From positions 1 through 64,000 of the forward strand of contig CALSNT010000018.1 in assembly GCA_943787785.1 (NCBI GenBank): DNA of 64,000 nt. The letters are read 5' to 3'. The notes beneath the pieces were generated by a model. That model did not search any database, was not told the DNA's origin, and saw only the letters and a list, made by a program, of their open reading frames with translations. A program made the translations under genes and the position numbers. The stretch's first letter is position 1. Each line of letters opens with the position of its first letter. Positions 1 to 9,554 of this stretch are shown in pieces. The DNA comes from an uncultured Paracoccaceae bacterium. Lineage in GTDB: Bacteria > Pseudomonadota > Alphaproteobacteria > Rhodobacterales > Rhodobacteraceae.

Positions 1-729
1 CAGAGCACCATTTCATTGATGCGCCCTGTTGCAACAGGGCATGAGTTGATCCGGATCGGCGGCCCAGCGGATGGCGGCTATTTGTTGCCGGATGATCTGG
101 ACGGCATCGTCGCATGTTTTTCGCCGGGCGTGTCGACCACTGCAGATTTCGAGATGCAATTGGCCAAGGACTTCAAGATTCGAAGCTTCCTTGCCGATGG
201 CACCGTCGAAGGCCCACCTGAACCGCATGAATTGTTGCATTTCACCAAGAAAAACATTGGCGCCGCCGACGATGAAAACTTGATGACGATGGAAGGTTGG
301 GTGGCGGGCGCACCGGATCTGCCTGCAACAGGTGATCTTCTGCTGCAGATGGATATCGAGAACGCTGAATACGAAGCCTTGATTTTTGCCTCACGCGATC
401 TTCTGCGGCGATTCCGGATTATTACGATTGAGTTTCATTCAGTCGGCGATCTCATGTCGGGGATCGATTTGGGACTATTTGTGCTCATTCTTAAAAAGTT
501 AAACGCTGATTTCGTGGTCGCGCACTTGCATGCAAACAACGCCGCAGACACCATGAAAGTTGGCAGCGTCGAGATTCCTCAAATTCTCGAGCTGACGCTA
601 TTACGCCGAGATCGGGTGAAGCCGGGCGGGCCAACGCCGGTACTTCCGCATCCGCTGGACCGTGACAATGTGGATACGCGCCCGCCGATAAAGTTGCAGA
701 AAATCTGGTGGTCGGATCAGGGCAGCTGA
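1..729 (+). CDS. FkbM-type SAM-dependent methyltransferase (5' truncated)
   Basis: The reading frame is open to the first base of the window, so the gene starts upstream; 242 residues are visible. The pattern GGPADGGYLLPDDL near the start, followed by a central LLLQMDIENAEYEAL segment (an acidic DxE-type motif), resembles the SAM-binding part of FkbM-type methyltransferases, which often modify glycans or small molecules. No signal peptide or membrane segment is visible in this part. The base composition is lower in GC than the polA region downstream. The acceptor cannot be deduced. An in-frame ATG at 19 exists but would cut into what looks like conserved sequence. Confidence 0.6.
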   Translation, partial: QSTISLMRPVATGHELIRIGGPADGGYLLPDDLDGIVACFSPGVSTTADFEMQLAKDFKIRSFLADGTVEGPPEPHELLHFTKKNIGAADDENLMTMEGWVAGAPDLPATGDLLLQMDIENAEYEALIFASRDLLRRFRIITIEFHSVGDLMSGIDLGLFVLILKKLNADFVVAHLHANNAADTMKVGSVEIPQILELTLLRRDRVKPGGPTPVLPHPLDRDNVDTRPPIKLQKIWWSDQGS

Positions 730-768
730 TCTGCCGCTCAAGCGAACCGTTAAGATCCGCAACGGGTG

Positions 769-1437
769 TTAAACGTCCCTGACCTGATCTGCGCGTAACG
801 GACAGGACATATATACCCCGAACTCGGCCCCGATGTCGGCGCTAACGCGGGCATGGACCCGGCCCTGACGGTCTAGAAACCGCTGCTCGTCCTCGACCGG
901 GAAAATCCCCTCGTGCCAGATGCCGGCGTGGATATAGAGGCCGCTTGTTCCGTCGCACCAGAAGGCCACGACCTTGTCGGGGGTCAGGTTGTCGCCGGGC
1001 AGCGCGACGGGGACGATGAAGGGCCGGTTATCCAGCGGCCAGAACATTTGCCCGCCGTCGGGGTGGTAGTTCATGTGCCACAGCAGCACCTGATCGCGCG
1101 GCGCAGTTTGTCGGTCGGCTTGCGCCTTTTGCGGATCGGTGGACCAGCCGAGCACGTAATGACCGCCCACGGCCTCGTTCGTGCCGTAGAGGACATCACC
1201 CCGCCATTCGCCTTTGAAGGTACCCTCGACAAAGCCACCTTCGTCGCCGGTGTCTTCGTCAATCGGTCGCCAGCCTTGTTGCGGCCAGCGGGTGATGGCG
1301 ATTTCGAATTTGGTGGGGTCATCGACAAGGCAGCCGTAGTGTTTGGTCGACGCCTCGGTGGCGCGGATCAGCGGGACCTGGTGCCAGGGGAGGGAGGGTT
1401 TGGAGGCGGCATCGAAGATGTAGGGGTTGGCGGTCAT
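769..1437 (-). CDS. Ureidoglycolate lyase-like cupin protein
   Basis: A 222-residue protein. Its C-terminal half (LYIHAGIWHEGIFP, then DRQGRVHARVS and EFGVYMSCPL) resembles the ureidoglycolate lyase (AllA) fold, where a His following Trp lies near the active site. AllA cleaves ureidoglycolate to glyoxylate and urea in purine breakdown. This protein is longer than the usual 160-170 residues because of extra sequence in its first half. No other purine catabolism gene lies beside it, so the role is inferred from the fold only. It is convergent with the truncated methyltransferase gene. Confidence 0.55.
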   Translation of the reverse strand: MTANPYIFDAASKPSLPWHQVPLIRATEASTKHYGCLVDDPTKFEIAITRWPQQGWRPIDEDTGDEGGFVEGTFKGEWRGDVLYGTNEAVGGHYVLGWSTDPQKAQADRQTAPRDQVLLWHMNYHPDGGQMFWPLDNRPFIVPVALPGDNLTPDKVVAFWCDGTSGLYIHAGIWHEGIFPVEDEQRFLDRQGRVHARVSADIGAEFGVYMSCPLRADQVRDV

Positions 1438-1756
1438 GGGGTGCTCCGGCGAGGATTTGGCACATCAGATGTTGTCCCGCTCCGGGAATCAAGAGCGAGG
1501 CGGATGGGATGTTCGTTCTGACGTAGGTTTCTGGTGGGTTGGGATCAGTGGGTTGGCTGTCGTAATTGAACGCCCAATAACGGCATTGAGCCAAAAGTTA
1601 CCGAGCAAAGGGGCGATGAAGTGGCAAATTCGCATTTGAGCAGTAGTCACCAAATTGGCTATCGTGATATCGATTTACGGACGAAAGCGTAGATTTCTTC
1701 AAGTTGACAAAGAATATCGCGTTTCAGCTTTTTCTCCTGCTGTCTTGGAGTTCTGT
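1438..1756. other. Non-coding stretch between divergent genes
   Basis: This stretch separates the cupin gene (minus) from the DUF4272 gene (plus). It becomes AT-richer toward the right. A TTGACA hexamer lies at 1704-1709, but I see no convincing -10 box at the right spacing. No RNA gene or repeat was recognised. Confidence 0.4.
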
Positions 1757-2452
1757 ATGAAGAAGATACTTGCCGCGCTGTTCGCCTCAATTGGTCCCAT
1801 GAGCGCCAGTGCTGATGATCCCGAGTTGCGCAAGCAGCGTTCGATTGAATTGCTAGTTGAACGCGACATCCCTTTCATAGAGCACCTGCCACTAATTGAG
1901 CATGCTCACGAAACGACCCGAAGAACCGAAGAAGAAGTGGTCCAACGCGTAATTGCCCTGGCCATTGTTGCTGTCAAAGGGGAAACAGGCGACGATGCTC
2001 TAACCCACCAAATCATCGAGCAGTTTGATGCCGAAGATTTTTTCACTCCAGATGAGCAGGCATTTATCGATAATCCCAACCCGACAGAAACTGATCGAAT
2101 TCAGTTTACCTGGCGATATGAGGGCGTGCAGGTCTTACTATGGTCTGTGCAGATATTTGATGAGTTGAATTGGCCAGATCAAATTGCCGACGTGCCCGAA
2201 ATCGCCGAAACGTTAAGCGAAATGGGAACAGAGGGTCTTCGAGCAAATGCAAAACTTCGAAGCCAAGCGGAGTTACTTGACCGAGTAGATCTGATCTATC
2301 GTTGCAATTGGGCAGTGGTCGCGGCGCGGCTTAATGGTGGACCCGTTCCAGCAGGTCTAGAGGGAGGCGTCGTTCAGGAGCGTCACCATACATTGAATTG
2401 GTTGATTGGGTACTTGGATCAGGCTTGGGACGACGTGTCGACTGATACATGA
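1757..2452 (+). CDS. DUF4272 domain protein with signal peptide
   Basis: A 231-residue protein. The start at 1757 is preferred over an in-frame start 34 codons upstream because a TTGGAG ribosome site precedes it and it begins with MKKILAALFASIGPMSASA, a typical export signal. The remainder carries DUF4272 hallmarks: an RS-ELL-ERDIPF opening, a paired-acidic EEVVQRVIAL helix and a TWRYEGVQVLLWSVQ core. DUF4272 has no known function and is usually cytoplasmic, so a secreted form is unusual. Base composition is clearly more AT-rich than in the neighbouring genes, which suggests acquisition. Confidence 0.65.
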   Translation: MKKILAALFASIGPMSASADDPELRKQRSIELLVERDIPFIEHLPLIEHAHETTRRTEEEVVQRVIALAIVAVKGETGDDALTHQIIEQFDAEDFFTPDEQAFIDNPNPTETDRIQFTWRYEGVQVLLWSVQIFDELNWPDQIADVPEIAETLSEMGTEGLRANAKLRSQAELLDRVDLIYRCNWAVVAARLNGGPVPAGLEGGVVQERHHTLNWLIGYLDQAWDDVSTDT

Positions 2453-2548
2453 GCATGTGAACGGCGGATAAGTCCCGCAAACCGCCCTCGCCCTCCAAAA
2501 ATAGACACCCTTCACTTCAGCGACATACACGCCTCGCAAACCCCCTCC

Positions 2549-5338
2549 TCAATGCGCCTCCGCCCAATTCGCCCCCTGCCCTGCATCCACGTCCAGCTTC
2601 ACTGACAGCCTCACCGCCGGGTCCGCCGCGCCCTCCATCACGTCGCGCGCAACCTCAATCGTCTTGTCCACATCCCCCTCGGCCACTTCGAACAGCAGTT
2701 CGTCGTGGACCTGCAGCAGCATCTTCGCGTCCAGCCCCGCAATCGCGTCATCCATGCGGATCATCGCGCGGCGGATCACGTCGGCGGCTGTCCCCTGGAT
2801 CGGGGCGTTGATCGCGGCACGTTTCGCGAACCCGGCGTGGGGGCCTTTGGCGTTGATCTCAGGCGTGTGGATCTTGCGTCCGAACAGGGTCTGAACGAAG
2901 CCCTCGCGCTTGGCGAACTCCACCGTGTCGTCCATGTAGGCGCGTATGCCGGGGAAGCGTTCGAAATAGCGGTCGATGAACCCCTGCGCCTGATCGCGCG
3001 GGATACGCAGGTTGCGGGCGAGACCGAAGCCGGAGATGCCGTAGATCACTCCGAAATTGATCGCCTTGGCCTGGCGGCGCACGTCGGGGGTCATTTCGTC
3101 TAGCGGGACGTCGAACATCTCACTCGCCGTCATGGCGTGGATGTCCACGCCGTCCTCGAAGGCCTGCTTCAGCGCCGGGATTTCCGCGATGTGGGCGAGG
3201 ATTCTGAGTTCGATCTGGGAATAGTCGAGGCTGACCAGAACGCGACCCTTGGGCGCTACGAAGGCTTCGCGTATCCTCCGCCCCTCCTCCGTCCTCACCG
3301 GGATGTTCTGCAGGTTCGGGTCGGTCGAGGCGAGCCGCCCGGTGCTGGCCCCGGCAATGGAATAGGACGTGTGGACGCGCCCCGTATCCAGGTTGATGTG
3401 TTCCTGCAGCGCGTCGGTGTAGGTCGATTTCAGCTTGGACAATTGCCGCCAGTCGAGCACGCGTGCGGGCAGTTCGTGTTCGGTCGCCAGATCTTCCAGC
3501 ACCTGCGCGCCGGTCGCATAGGCTCCGGTTTTGCCCTTCTTCCCGCCGGGCAATTCCATCTTGTCGAACAGGATTTCGCCCAGTTTCTTGGGGGAGCCGA
3601 CGTTGAAACTGCCCCCGGCGAGTTCGTGAATTTCCGCCTCCAAGCCGGCCATTTTCTGGGCGAAGGCGTTGGACATGCGGGATAGGGTGTCGCGATCCAC
3701 CTCGATCCCGTGCATCTCCATTTTGGCGAGCACCGGGATCAGCGGGCGTTCGAGGGTTTCGTACACGGTGGTGACTCGGGCCTTGTGAAGTTCGGGCTTG
3801 AAGGCCTGCCACAGGCGCAGGGTCACGTCAGCGTCTTCGGCGGCATAGGCGGTGGCCTTGTCGATCTCGACCCGGTCAAACGTCACTTGGGATTTGCCGG
3901 TGCCGATCAGATCCTTGATCGGCTGTGTGGCGTGGCCGAGGTAGCGTTCGCTCAGCAGGTCCATGCCGTGATTATGCTCGCCACCGTGCTGGGCGTAGGA
4001 CAGCAGCATGGTATCATCGACGGGGTCCATGGTGATGCCATAGCGCATCAGAACCTTGGCATCGTATTTCACGTTCTGGCCGATCTTCAGGATCGAGGGG
4101 TCTTCCAGCGCAGGTTTGAGTGCCGCAATCGCGTCCTCCAGCCCCACCTGCCCTTCGGCCAGATCGTCAGAGCCGAACAGGTCATCCGTCCCCGCCGCCT
4201 TGTGGGCCAGCGGGATATAGCAGGCCTTGCCTGCCTCGGTCGACAGGCTGATCCCGACAAGGTCGCAGGTCATCTCGTTCAGGCTCGTGGTTTCGGTATC
4301 GATGGCGACGTGACCGACCTCGTAGATCGCGTCGATCCAGACCTGCAGCGCATCCATGTCGCGGACGCATTCATAGGCCGACAGGTCAAACGGCACCGCT
4401 TCGGGGGCGTCCGGTGCTTGCGGCACCGTATCGGGGATGACGGGCGAGTCGACACCCATCGAATCCGCGATGCGTTTGGTAATCGTGCGGAATTCCATCT
4501 CGGCCAACCAGGGAAGCAGCACTTCGGGGTCCGGTTCCTTCACATCCAGATCATCCAGCGAGACGTCGTAGTCCATGTTGCAATCCAGTTGTACCAGACG
4601 CTTGGACATCAGGATCTGTTCGCGGTTGTCGATCAGGCTTTCGCGGCGCTTGGGCTGCTTGATCTCCTCGGCCCGGTCCAGCAGGGTTTCAAGGTCGCCG
4701 TATTCATTGATGAGAAGCGCGGCTGTCTTGATCCCGATCCCCGGCGCACCCGGCACGTTATCGACCGAGTCACCTGCCAACGCCTGCACGTCCACCACAC
4801 GCTCCGGGCCGACGCCGAACTTCGCCTCGACGCCTTCGACCCCGATCCGGTTGTTCTTCATCGCGTCGAACATTTCCACCCCGCCACCGACCAGTTGCAT
4901 CAGGTCCTTGTCCGAACTGATGATCGTCACCCGGCCCCCCGCTTCGCGGGCGCGGCAGGCCAGCGTCGCGATGATATCGTCAGCCTCGAACCCCTCCTCC
5001 TCAAGGCAAGCGATGTTGAAGGCGCGCGTCGCCTCGCGCGTGAGCGGCATCTGCGGGCGTAGATCCTCGGGCATTTCATCCCGGTTGGCTTTGTAGAGGT
5101 CGTAGATCTCGTTGCGGAACGTGTGGCTGCCCTTGTCGAAGACGACTGCCGCATGGGTCGGCGCGTCGGGGCCCTTGTTGTCCTCGATCATCTTGAACAG
5201 CATGTTGCAGAATCCCGACACGGCGCCAATCGGCAGCCCATCGGACTTGCGCGTCAGCGGCGGCAGGGCGTGGAAGGCACGGAAGATGAAGGCCGAGCCG
5301 TCCACCAGACTGAGGTGATGTCCCTTGCCGAATGCCAT
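2549..5338 (-). CDS. polA: DNA polymerase I
   Basis: A 929-residue replication and repair polymerase. The N-terminal ~300 residues form the 5'-3' flap nuclease (LVDGSAFIFRAFHALPP). The middle domain keeps proofreading residues (IDTETTSL, and YAAEDADVTLRLW). The polymerase domain shows motif A (LVSLDYSQIELRILAH), motif B (RRQAKAINFGVIYGIS) and motif C (LLQVHDELLFEV). All three activities therefore look intact. It is the last gene of a minus-strand run, 67 bases downstream of the MFS carrier gene. Role: Okazaki fragment processing and gap filling. Confidence 0.97.
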   Translation of the reverse strand: MAFGKGHHLSLVDGSAFIFRAFHALPPLTRKSDGLPIGAVSGFCNMLFKMIEDNKGPDAPTHAAVVFDKGSHTFRNEIYDLYKANRDEMPEDLRPQMPLTREATRAFNIACLEEEGFEADDIIATLACRAREAGGRVTIISSDKDLMQLVGGGVEMFDAMKNNRIGVEGVEAKFGVGPERVVDVQALAGDSVDNVPGAPGIGIKTAALLINEYGDLETLLDRAEEIKQPKRRESLIDNREQILMSKRLVQLDCNMDYDVSLDDLDVKEPDPEVLLPWLAEMEFRTITKRIADSMGVDSPVIPDTVPQAPDAPEAVPFDLSAYECVRDMDALQVWIDAIYEVGHVAIDTETTSLNEMTCDLVGISLSTEAGKACYIPLAHKAAGTDDLFGSDDLAEGQVGLEDAIAALKPALEDPSILKIGQNVKYDAKVLMRYGITMDPVDDTMLLSYAQHGGEHNHGMDLLSERYLGHATQPIKDLIGTGKSQVTFDRVEIDKATAYAAEDADVTLRLWQAFKPELHKARVTTVYETLERPLIPVLAKMEMHGIEVDRDTLSRMSNAFAQKMAGLEAEIHELAGGSFNVGSPKKLGEILFDKMELPGGKKGKTGAYATGAQVLEDLATEHELPARVLDWRQLSKLKSTYTDALQEHINLDTGRVHTSYSIAGASTGRLASTDPNLQNIPVRTEEGRRIREAFVAPKGRVLVSLDYSQIELRILAHIAEIPALKQAFEDGVDIHAMTASEMFDVPLDEMTPDVRRQAKAINFGVIYGISGFGLARNLRIPRDQAQGFIDRYFERFPGIRAYMDDTVEFAKREGFVQTLFGRKIHTPEINAKGPHAGFAKRAAINAPIQGTAADVIRRAMIRMDDAIAGLDAKMLLQVHDELLFEVAEGDVDKTIEVARDVMEGAADPAVRLSVKLDVDAGQGANWAEAH

Positions 5339-5405
5339 GATGAAGCGCCCCCGTTGGTTCCGCCGATTGATGCCACGATTGCGCAGGCGCTGCCAGTGCG
5401 CGCGA

Positions 5406-6623
5406 CTAACCCGCCGCCGTTTCCTGCCGTGCCAGCGGGCCGGGTGTTTCGCGGATCGGCAGATGGATCAGCGCCGCTGCCAGTCCCAGCGCCACGGCCG
5501 CCCACCACATCGGCGTGTAGTCCTGGGTCAGGTCGTACATCCGCCCACCAAGCCACGCGCCGATGAAACTGCCGGTCTGGTGGCTGAAGAAAACGAGACC
5601 TGCGAGCGTCGACAGATATCGCAAGCCTTGCGTCTGGGCCACCAACCCGGTGGTTGGTGGAACGGTTGAGAGCCACAACACTCCCATGATCGCCGAGAAT
5701 AACAGAACGCTGCCCGCCGTCAGCGGCGTTAGGATGAACAGCGAGATCACCACGGCGCGCGAAAAATAGATCGTAGCCAGCAGTCGCTTTTTCGAGTTTC
5801 GCGCCCCCCAACATCCCGACAGGAATGATCCGGCGATGTTGAAGAGGCCGATCAGCGCCAGAGACCATGCTCCGATAATCGGAGCCAGCCCTTCATCCGC
5901 GATATAGGCGGGCAAGTGGGTCTGGATGAAGGCGACGTGAAAGCCGCAAACGAAGAAACCGACAAACAGCAGAACGAAGGCCCGGTCCGAGAAGGCGCCC
6001 CTGACAGCTGCGCCGAAGCTGGTTCCCGCCCCGGTCGCCGAGGGGCGCGAGGCGCGCGCGATAAAGCCCAGCGGCGGCAGGATCAGCAGGAAGCTGGCGG
6101 CGATGGCGAGGATCGCCGACTGCCAGCCCAGCCAGCCGATCAGCGCCGTAGCCGCCGGGGCCACGAAAAACATGCCGGTTGAAGCGGCGGCTGTGCCTAG
6201 GCCAAGGATGAAGCTGCGCCGCTCAGGTGGGACGATCTTGCCCAACGCGATGATAACCACTGGGAAGGAACAGGCCCCGGTGCCGACCCCGGCGATAATA
6301 CCTGAGGCGACGAAAACCTGCGGGTCGATGACCGCGCCGCGCAGCCAGAATCCGAGGGCGGAAACGATGGCCCCGAAGGCCAGAACACGCGCCGTGCCAA
6401 ACCGGTCTGCGACCATCCCGGCCAGCGGTTGGGTTACGCCCCAGCAAAGCGCCTGTAACGCCAATGACAAGCCAAATACCTCGCGCCCCCAACCGAGGTC
6501 GGCAGACATCGGGCGTAAGAACACCCCGAAGGTGGCGGAGAACCCGAAACTGATGAAGGCGACGATGCAGCCGGCTGTGATGGCGGCTTTGGCGACGAAC
6601 GGCAGCGGCTCAGTCGCCGCCAT
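5406..6623 (-). CDS. MFS transporter
   Basis: A 405-residue carrier with about twelve hydrophobic helices. The loop motif [13 protein letters not shown] between helices 2 and 3 is the standard MFS signature (G-x-x-x-D-R). The start at 6623 is chosen because it lies inside the end of the upstream zinc-ribbon gene (14-base overlap), preceded by a G-rich Shine-Dalgarno-like stretch, suggesting translational coupling. A start 21 codons upstream would add an unlikely leader. The family resembles oxalate/formate or monocarboxylate-type carriers, but the substrate is not predictable. Confidence 0.85.
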   Translation of the reverse strand: MAATEPLPFVAKAAITAGCIVAFISFGFSATFGVFLRPMSADLGWGREVFGLSLALQALCWGVTQPLAGMVADRFGTARVLAFGAIVSALGFWLRGAVIDPQVFVASGIIAGVGTGACSFPVVIIALGKIVPPERRSFILGLGTAAASTGMFFVAPAATALIGWLGWQSAILAIAASFLLILPPLGFIARASRPSATGAGTSFGAAVRGAFSDRAFVLLFVGFFVCGFHVAFIQTHLPAYIADEGLAPIIGAWSLALIGLFNIAGSFLSGCWGARNSKKRLLATIYFSRAVVISLFILTPLTAGSVLLFSAIMGVLWLSTVPPTTGLVAQTQGLRYLSTLAGLVFFSHQTGSFIGAWLGGRMYDLTQDYTPMWWAAVALGLAAALIHLPIRETPGPLARQETAAG

Positions 6624-6792
6624 CCTCGTCGCCCCCAAGCACAAAGCGCTTGTCACAATAGCCGCATTCAACCCAGCCGAGATCATCAGGAATCATCAGC
6701 CAGACGCGCGGATGGCCCAGCGCGCCACCGCCGCCGTCGCAGGCGATACGGGCGGTTGGGACAACCTCAATCTCAGGGGCTTCACGGGGCAT
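6610..6792 (-). CDS. Small zinc-ribbon (CHCC) protein
   Basis: A 60-residue protein with the zf-CHCC arrangement: Cys18, His27 in GHPRVWL, then Cys43 and Cys46 in [11 protein letters not shown]. Homologues are small zinc-binding proteins, and the mitochondrial relative is a complex I subunit (NDUFS6-type). The start at 6792 gives the conserved length, whereas an upstream in-frame start at 6903 would run into the DUF1203 gene. Its 3' end overlaps the MFS start by 14 bases, so the two are probably one transcript. Confidence 0.8.
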   Translation of the reverse strand: MPREAPEIEVVPTARIACDGGGGALGHPRVWLMIPDDLGWVECGYCDKRFVLGGDEDGGD

Positions 6793-6869
6793 TGGCAGCA
6801 ACTTTCCGGGTTTGAAATCGCGGAGCCATGATAGCGAACGCCCCCGCGCCGGCAAGGGTCGATCCGCAA

Positions 6870-7343
6870 TCAATCCGAGCGCAATACGCGGGCCTGATAG
6901 CAATTGTTCCGTGCCGACCGGATATGGATCTGCGCAACGTCGGGGTCTGCGAATATCCAGGCGCAGCGATCTGCGATTTCGGTTGTTGGGACCACCGCGC
7001 CGGTGCCGTAAACGATGCGTTCCCGCTTCGAATACCCTTTAATAAGAAATTTGGGCGTGTCTGCGATCACCGGTGGCAAGTCAGCACCCGGTTCGTGACG
7101 TGCGCAATCCGCAGCACATAGAAAGATCGGCCCGACCTCGGCATAGGGATGGAGATCATCGAAAGGTCGGTGGGCAAGGATCAGCATCTCGTCGCCAGCT
7201 GGAACGTCACGCAGGCAATGGCGACAGGGTTTGCCAATACCGTCAGACACGGCGCGCTCGGCCGGGTGCCCATTGGCATCTGGTTCCCCCGCGCGATACG
7301 CGTGCACCAGATCCGTTTCCATTGCTACAAATTCTATCGGCAT
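6870..7343 (-). CDS. DUF1203 domain protein
   Basis: A 157-residue cytoplasmic protein of the DUF1203 family, starting [11 protein letters not shown]. Visible family features are the [22 protein letters not shown] stretch in two adjoining pieces (paired Cys residues, then an ILAHRPF strand), [11 protein letters not shown], and a basic-aromatic C-terminus containing [12 protein letters not shown]. Function is unknown. It sits between the HIT gene and the zinc-ribbon gene on the same strand. A start 15 codons upstream is possible but adds a non-conserved leader. Confidence 0.8.
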   Translation of the reverse strand: MPIEFVAMETDLVHAYRAGEPDANGHPAERAVSDGIGKPCRHCLRDVPAGDEMLILAHRPFDDLHPYAEVGPIFLCAADCARHEPGADLPPVIADTPKFLIKGYSKRERIVYGTGAVVPTTEIADRCAWIFADPDVAQIHIRSARNNCYQARVLRSD

Positions 7344-7465
7344 TCGACCTCTCCGGTTGTGAGTCACCGGAGTGATGCCCGGCCACATCCCGTTGGGCGA
7401 CCCGTTTCCCGCGCAACCGCGTTACGCGCGCTGGCTGACCAGAGCGAAGACCCGCCCCGAGGACA

Positions 7466-7837
7466 TCAGCTGACGGGTGAGAGCATCCGGCCCAGCCGTC
7501 GGCCGCCCAGCACATGAACATGCAGATGCGGCACGTCCTGCACCCCGTCGCGACCGGCATTCGCGATCAGGCGATAACCGTCGGCGGCAACCCCGGCGAG
7601 GCGGCAGACCTCGCCCACCGCACGGGTGAAATCGGCAATTTCGGCGTCGCTGGCCGCTGCGGCGAAATGGTCAAAGCACACATACGGGCCCTTCGGAATC
7701 ACCAGTACATGAGCCGGGGCCTGCGGCGAGATATCGTTGAAAGCGAGTGAGTGCTCGGTCTCCAACACGGTTGCATTCGGAATTTCGCCGCGAAGAATTT
7801 TGGCGAAAATGTTCTGATCGTCGTATGTATGGTCCAT
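7466..7837 (-). CDS. HIT family nucleotide hydrolase (HinT-like)
   Basis: A 123-residue protein. The C-terminal VPHLHVHVLGGRRLGRM is the histidine triad (His-x-His-x-His), which hydrolyses nucleoside phosphoramidates or aminoacyl-adenylates. The N-terminal FAKILRGEIPNATVLE and the AHVLVIPKGPY strand match the HinT branch. Length is normal. Only 12 bases separate it from the upstream glycosyltransferase gene, so it is probably co-transcribed with it without obvious functional linkage. Confidence 0.93.
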   Translation of the reverse strand: MDHTYDDQNIFAKILRGEIPNATVLETEHSLAFNDISPQAPAHVLVIPKGPYVCFDHFAAAASDAEIADFTRAVGEVCRLAGVAADGYRLIANAGRDGVQDVPHLHVHVLGGRRLGRMLSPVS

Positions 7838-7849
7838 CGGTGGTCCTTC

Positions 7850-9427
7850 TCAGTCGGCAAACAGGTGTGGTGCCTCGGCAATGGTTTTTGCAGTCGCCAG
7901 GTCGATGCCAAGAAACGCCGCCAGAGCGACGGCATTCGCCTCCGACGAGGCCCCTTCATTCATCCGAAAAACCCCCGCGAACTCCTGATCGTGCAGCGCC
8001 TCGCTTTCGTGTCGGATTTGCTCGCGCAGTGTCGGGATGACGGCCTGCACGACCTGTTCTGGTGTCTGATCACCGGCGAGGCCAATGCGACGGGCGTGGC
8101 CCAGCAGATACTCGTCGGAGAATTCACAGTTGAGCTCCAACAGTCGGGTCTTGCTTCTGTCCGAGAAGAAATCGCGGAACACCTCGAGGTTGGAGCTGTC
8201 CATGCAGATCAGCAACCGCGACGTTTTAAACTGGTCATATAGCAACCGGATCAGAGCCCGGCGATGCCGCGCCCGTTTCGCCAAAGTTGTCTCGATGCCG
8301 CCAAGATTCGGCAGAGGCGTAGCTTCTTCGTCGAACAGATAATCGATCGCCGGAAGATCAGTATGGGTACGTACTGCCTCGGCCAGACGTTTGGCCACAT
8401 GCCATTTCTTGCAACTGACGATCATCAGTTCCCGGTCGCGACCCAGCGAGCTTTCGACCTCCCAAAACCGCCCGGAAAACCGCCGCCCGATGCGGCCACG
8501 GCTGGTCATGAATTGGAACAGATTGCGCCCTTCGCCCGAGATTTCAAACTCGACGTCATGGGCGACGTAGAGATCCCCGAGCTTGGTCTTCAGATCAGTC
8601 GCCTCGGGGCTGATCTTGCGGGCGAACAAGAAATCCTGCGCCAGCAGCATGTCAAAGTGATCGTTGTAAAACGACACCGGCATCCCGTAGTCCGAAAACA
8701 TCAGGAATGTCAGGCTGCGAGAGCGGATTTGCGCCTCGGGCACGAGGTGGCGCACCAGAGTCTGGAAAAAGGTTTCGTCCGGAATCAAGGTGGTGCGGAA
8801 AAACCGGATCACGTCGGGGCGGTCGCGGATAAATTCCAGGATCGCCTCGATCGTCGCGCGTCTCAGACACCACCACTGAGAGCCGATCATGATTTGCAGA
8901 TCGTCAGGGATGGCGCGCTGCAACCCAAGACGTCGCTGCAGATTAAGCGACTGGTAGAACATCCATTTTCGACCGCGTTCATTGAAGAAATGTCGGAAGA
9001 TCAACCGATCCTCTTTCATCCCGGTCTTGATCCAGTCGCTTTCAAAAAAATCGAAGCTCTCGATATAGTCGGCGTCGACGGCGTCCAGAACACCGTGCGC
9101 GTAGTCGGCTGTCTTGATCGGCATGCAGTCGCCGGACAGCATGTAGAAATGCGTGGCATCCGGGAAGGCGTCTACCGCCGCCTCGATCGCATTCAGCGAG
9201 GCGCGCACCAGACTCCATTCGCCCCAGCCGCATTTCTCGCGCTTTTTGGCCAGGACAACCTGGGGTGTGTCGGCGACCGCGGTTGCTATTTCGTCAAACA
9301 TGGCCGCCGGGGCATTGGCGTCGAAATGAATGGCAACGCAATCACCACCAGCGGTAAGACGTGTCGCTTGGGCGACAATTGCCTTGGGGTCCTTGTGGCA
9401 AAGCAAAATATAAGCAATTCTGGCCAA
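7850..9427 (-). CDS. GT14 core-2/I-branching glycosyltransferase with DUF5927-type C-terminus
   Basis: A 525-residue protein. The first ~260 residues match the GT14 fold (beta-1,6-GlcNAc or xylosyl transferase): AYILLCHKDP, HFDANAP, CGWGEWSLVRASLNAI, FYMLSGDCMPIK and GSQWWCLRR, with IPDETFFQT as the probable catalytic Glu region. The remaining ~260 residues form the extension (DUF5927-type) seen in Rhodobacteraceae homologues. No signal peptide is present, so it acts in the cytoplasm or at the inner membrane face. It is divergent from a sulfotransferase gene, suggesting a shared role in a surface glycan. Confidence 0.85.
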   Translation of the reverse strand: MARIAYILLCHKDPKAIVAQATRLTAGGDCVAIHFDANAPAAMFDEIATAVADTPQVVLAKKREKCGWGEWSLVRASLNAIEAAVDAFPDATHFYMLSGDCMPIKTADYAHGVLDAVDADYIESFDFFESDWIKTGMKEDRLIFRHFFNERGRKWMFYQSLNLQRRLGLQRAIPDDLQIMIGSQWWCLRRATIEAILEFIRDRPDVIRFFRTTLIPDETFFQTLVRHLVPEAQIRSRSLTFLMFSDYGMPVSFYNDHFDMLLAQDFLFARKISPEATDLKTKLGDLYVAHDVEFEISGEGRNLFQFMTSRGRIGRRFSGRFWEVESSLGRDRELMIVSCKKWHVAKRLAEAVRTHTDLPAIDYLFDEEATPLPNLGGIETTLAKRARHRRALIRLLYDQFKTSRLLICMDSSNLEVFRDFFSDRSKTRLLELNCEFSDEYLLGHARRIGLAGDQTPEQVVQAVIPTLREQIRHESEALHDQEFAGVFRMNEGASSEANAVALAAFLGIDLATAKTIAEAPHLFAD

Positions 9428-9554
9428 GCCTAGGCACCTTCAGGAATATTTAAGCCGATTGCAGATTGATACCGCGAACGGGCATTGAAAAAACAGGATT
9501 TAATTGTTCTTTAGAACGACAAGGCGCCCAGGCGGGCTTCGAGGATAGGTTTCG

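Noticed and set aside
3710-5062. Long open frame (450 codons) on the plus strand inside polA.
   Set aside because: It is antisense to strongly conserved polymerase domains and has no family resemblance; long antisense frames are common at this GC content.
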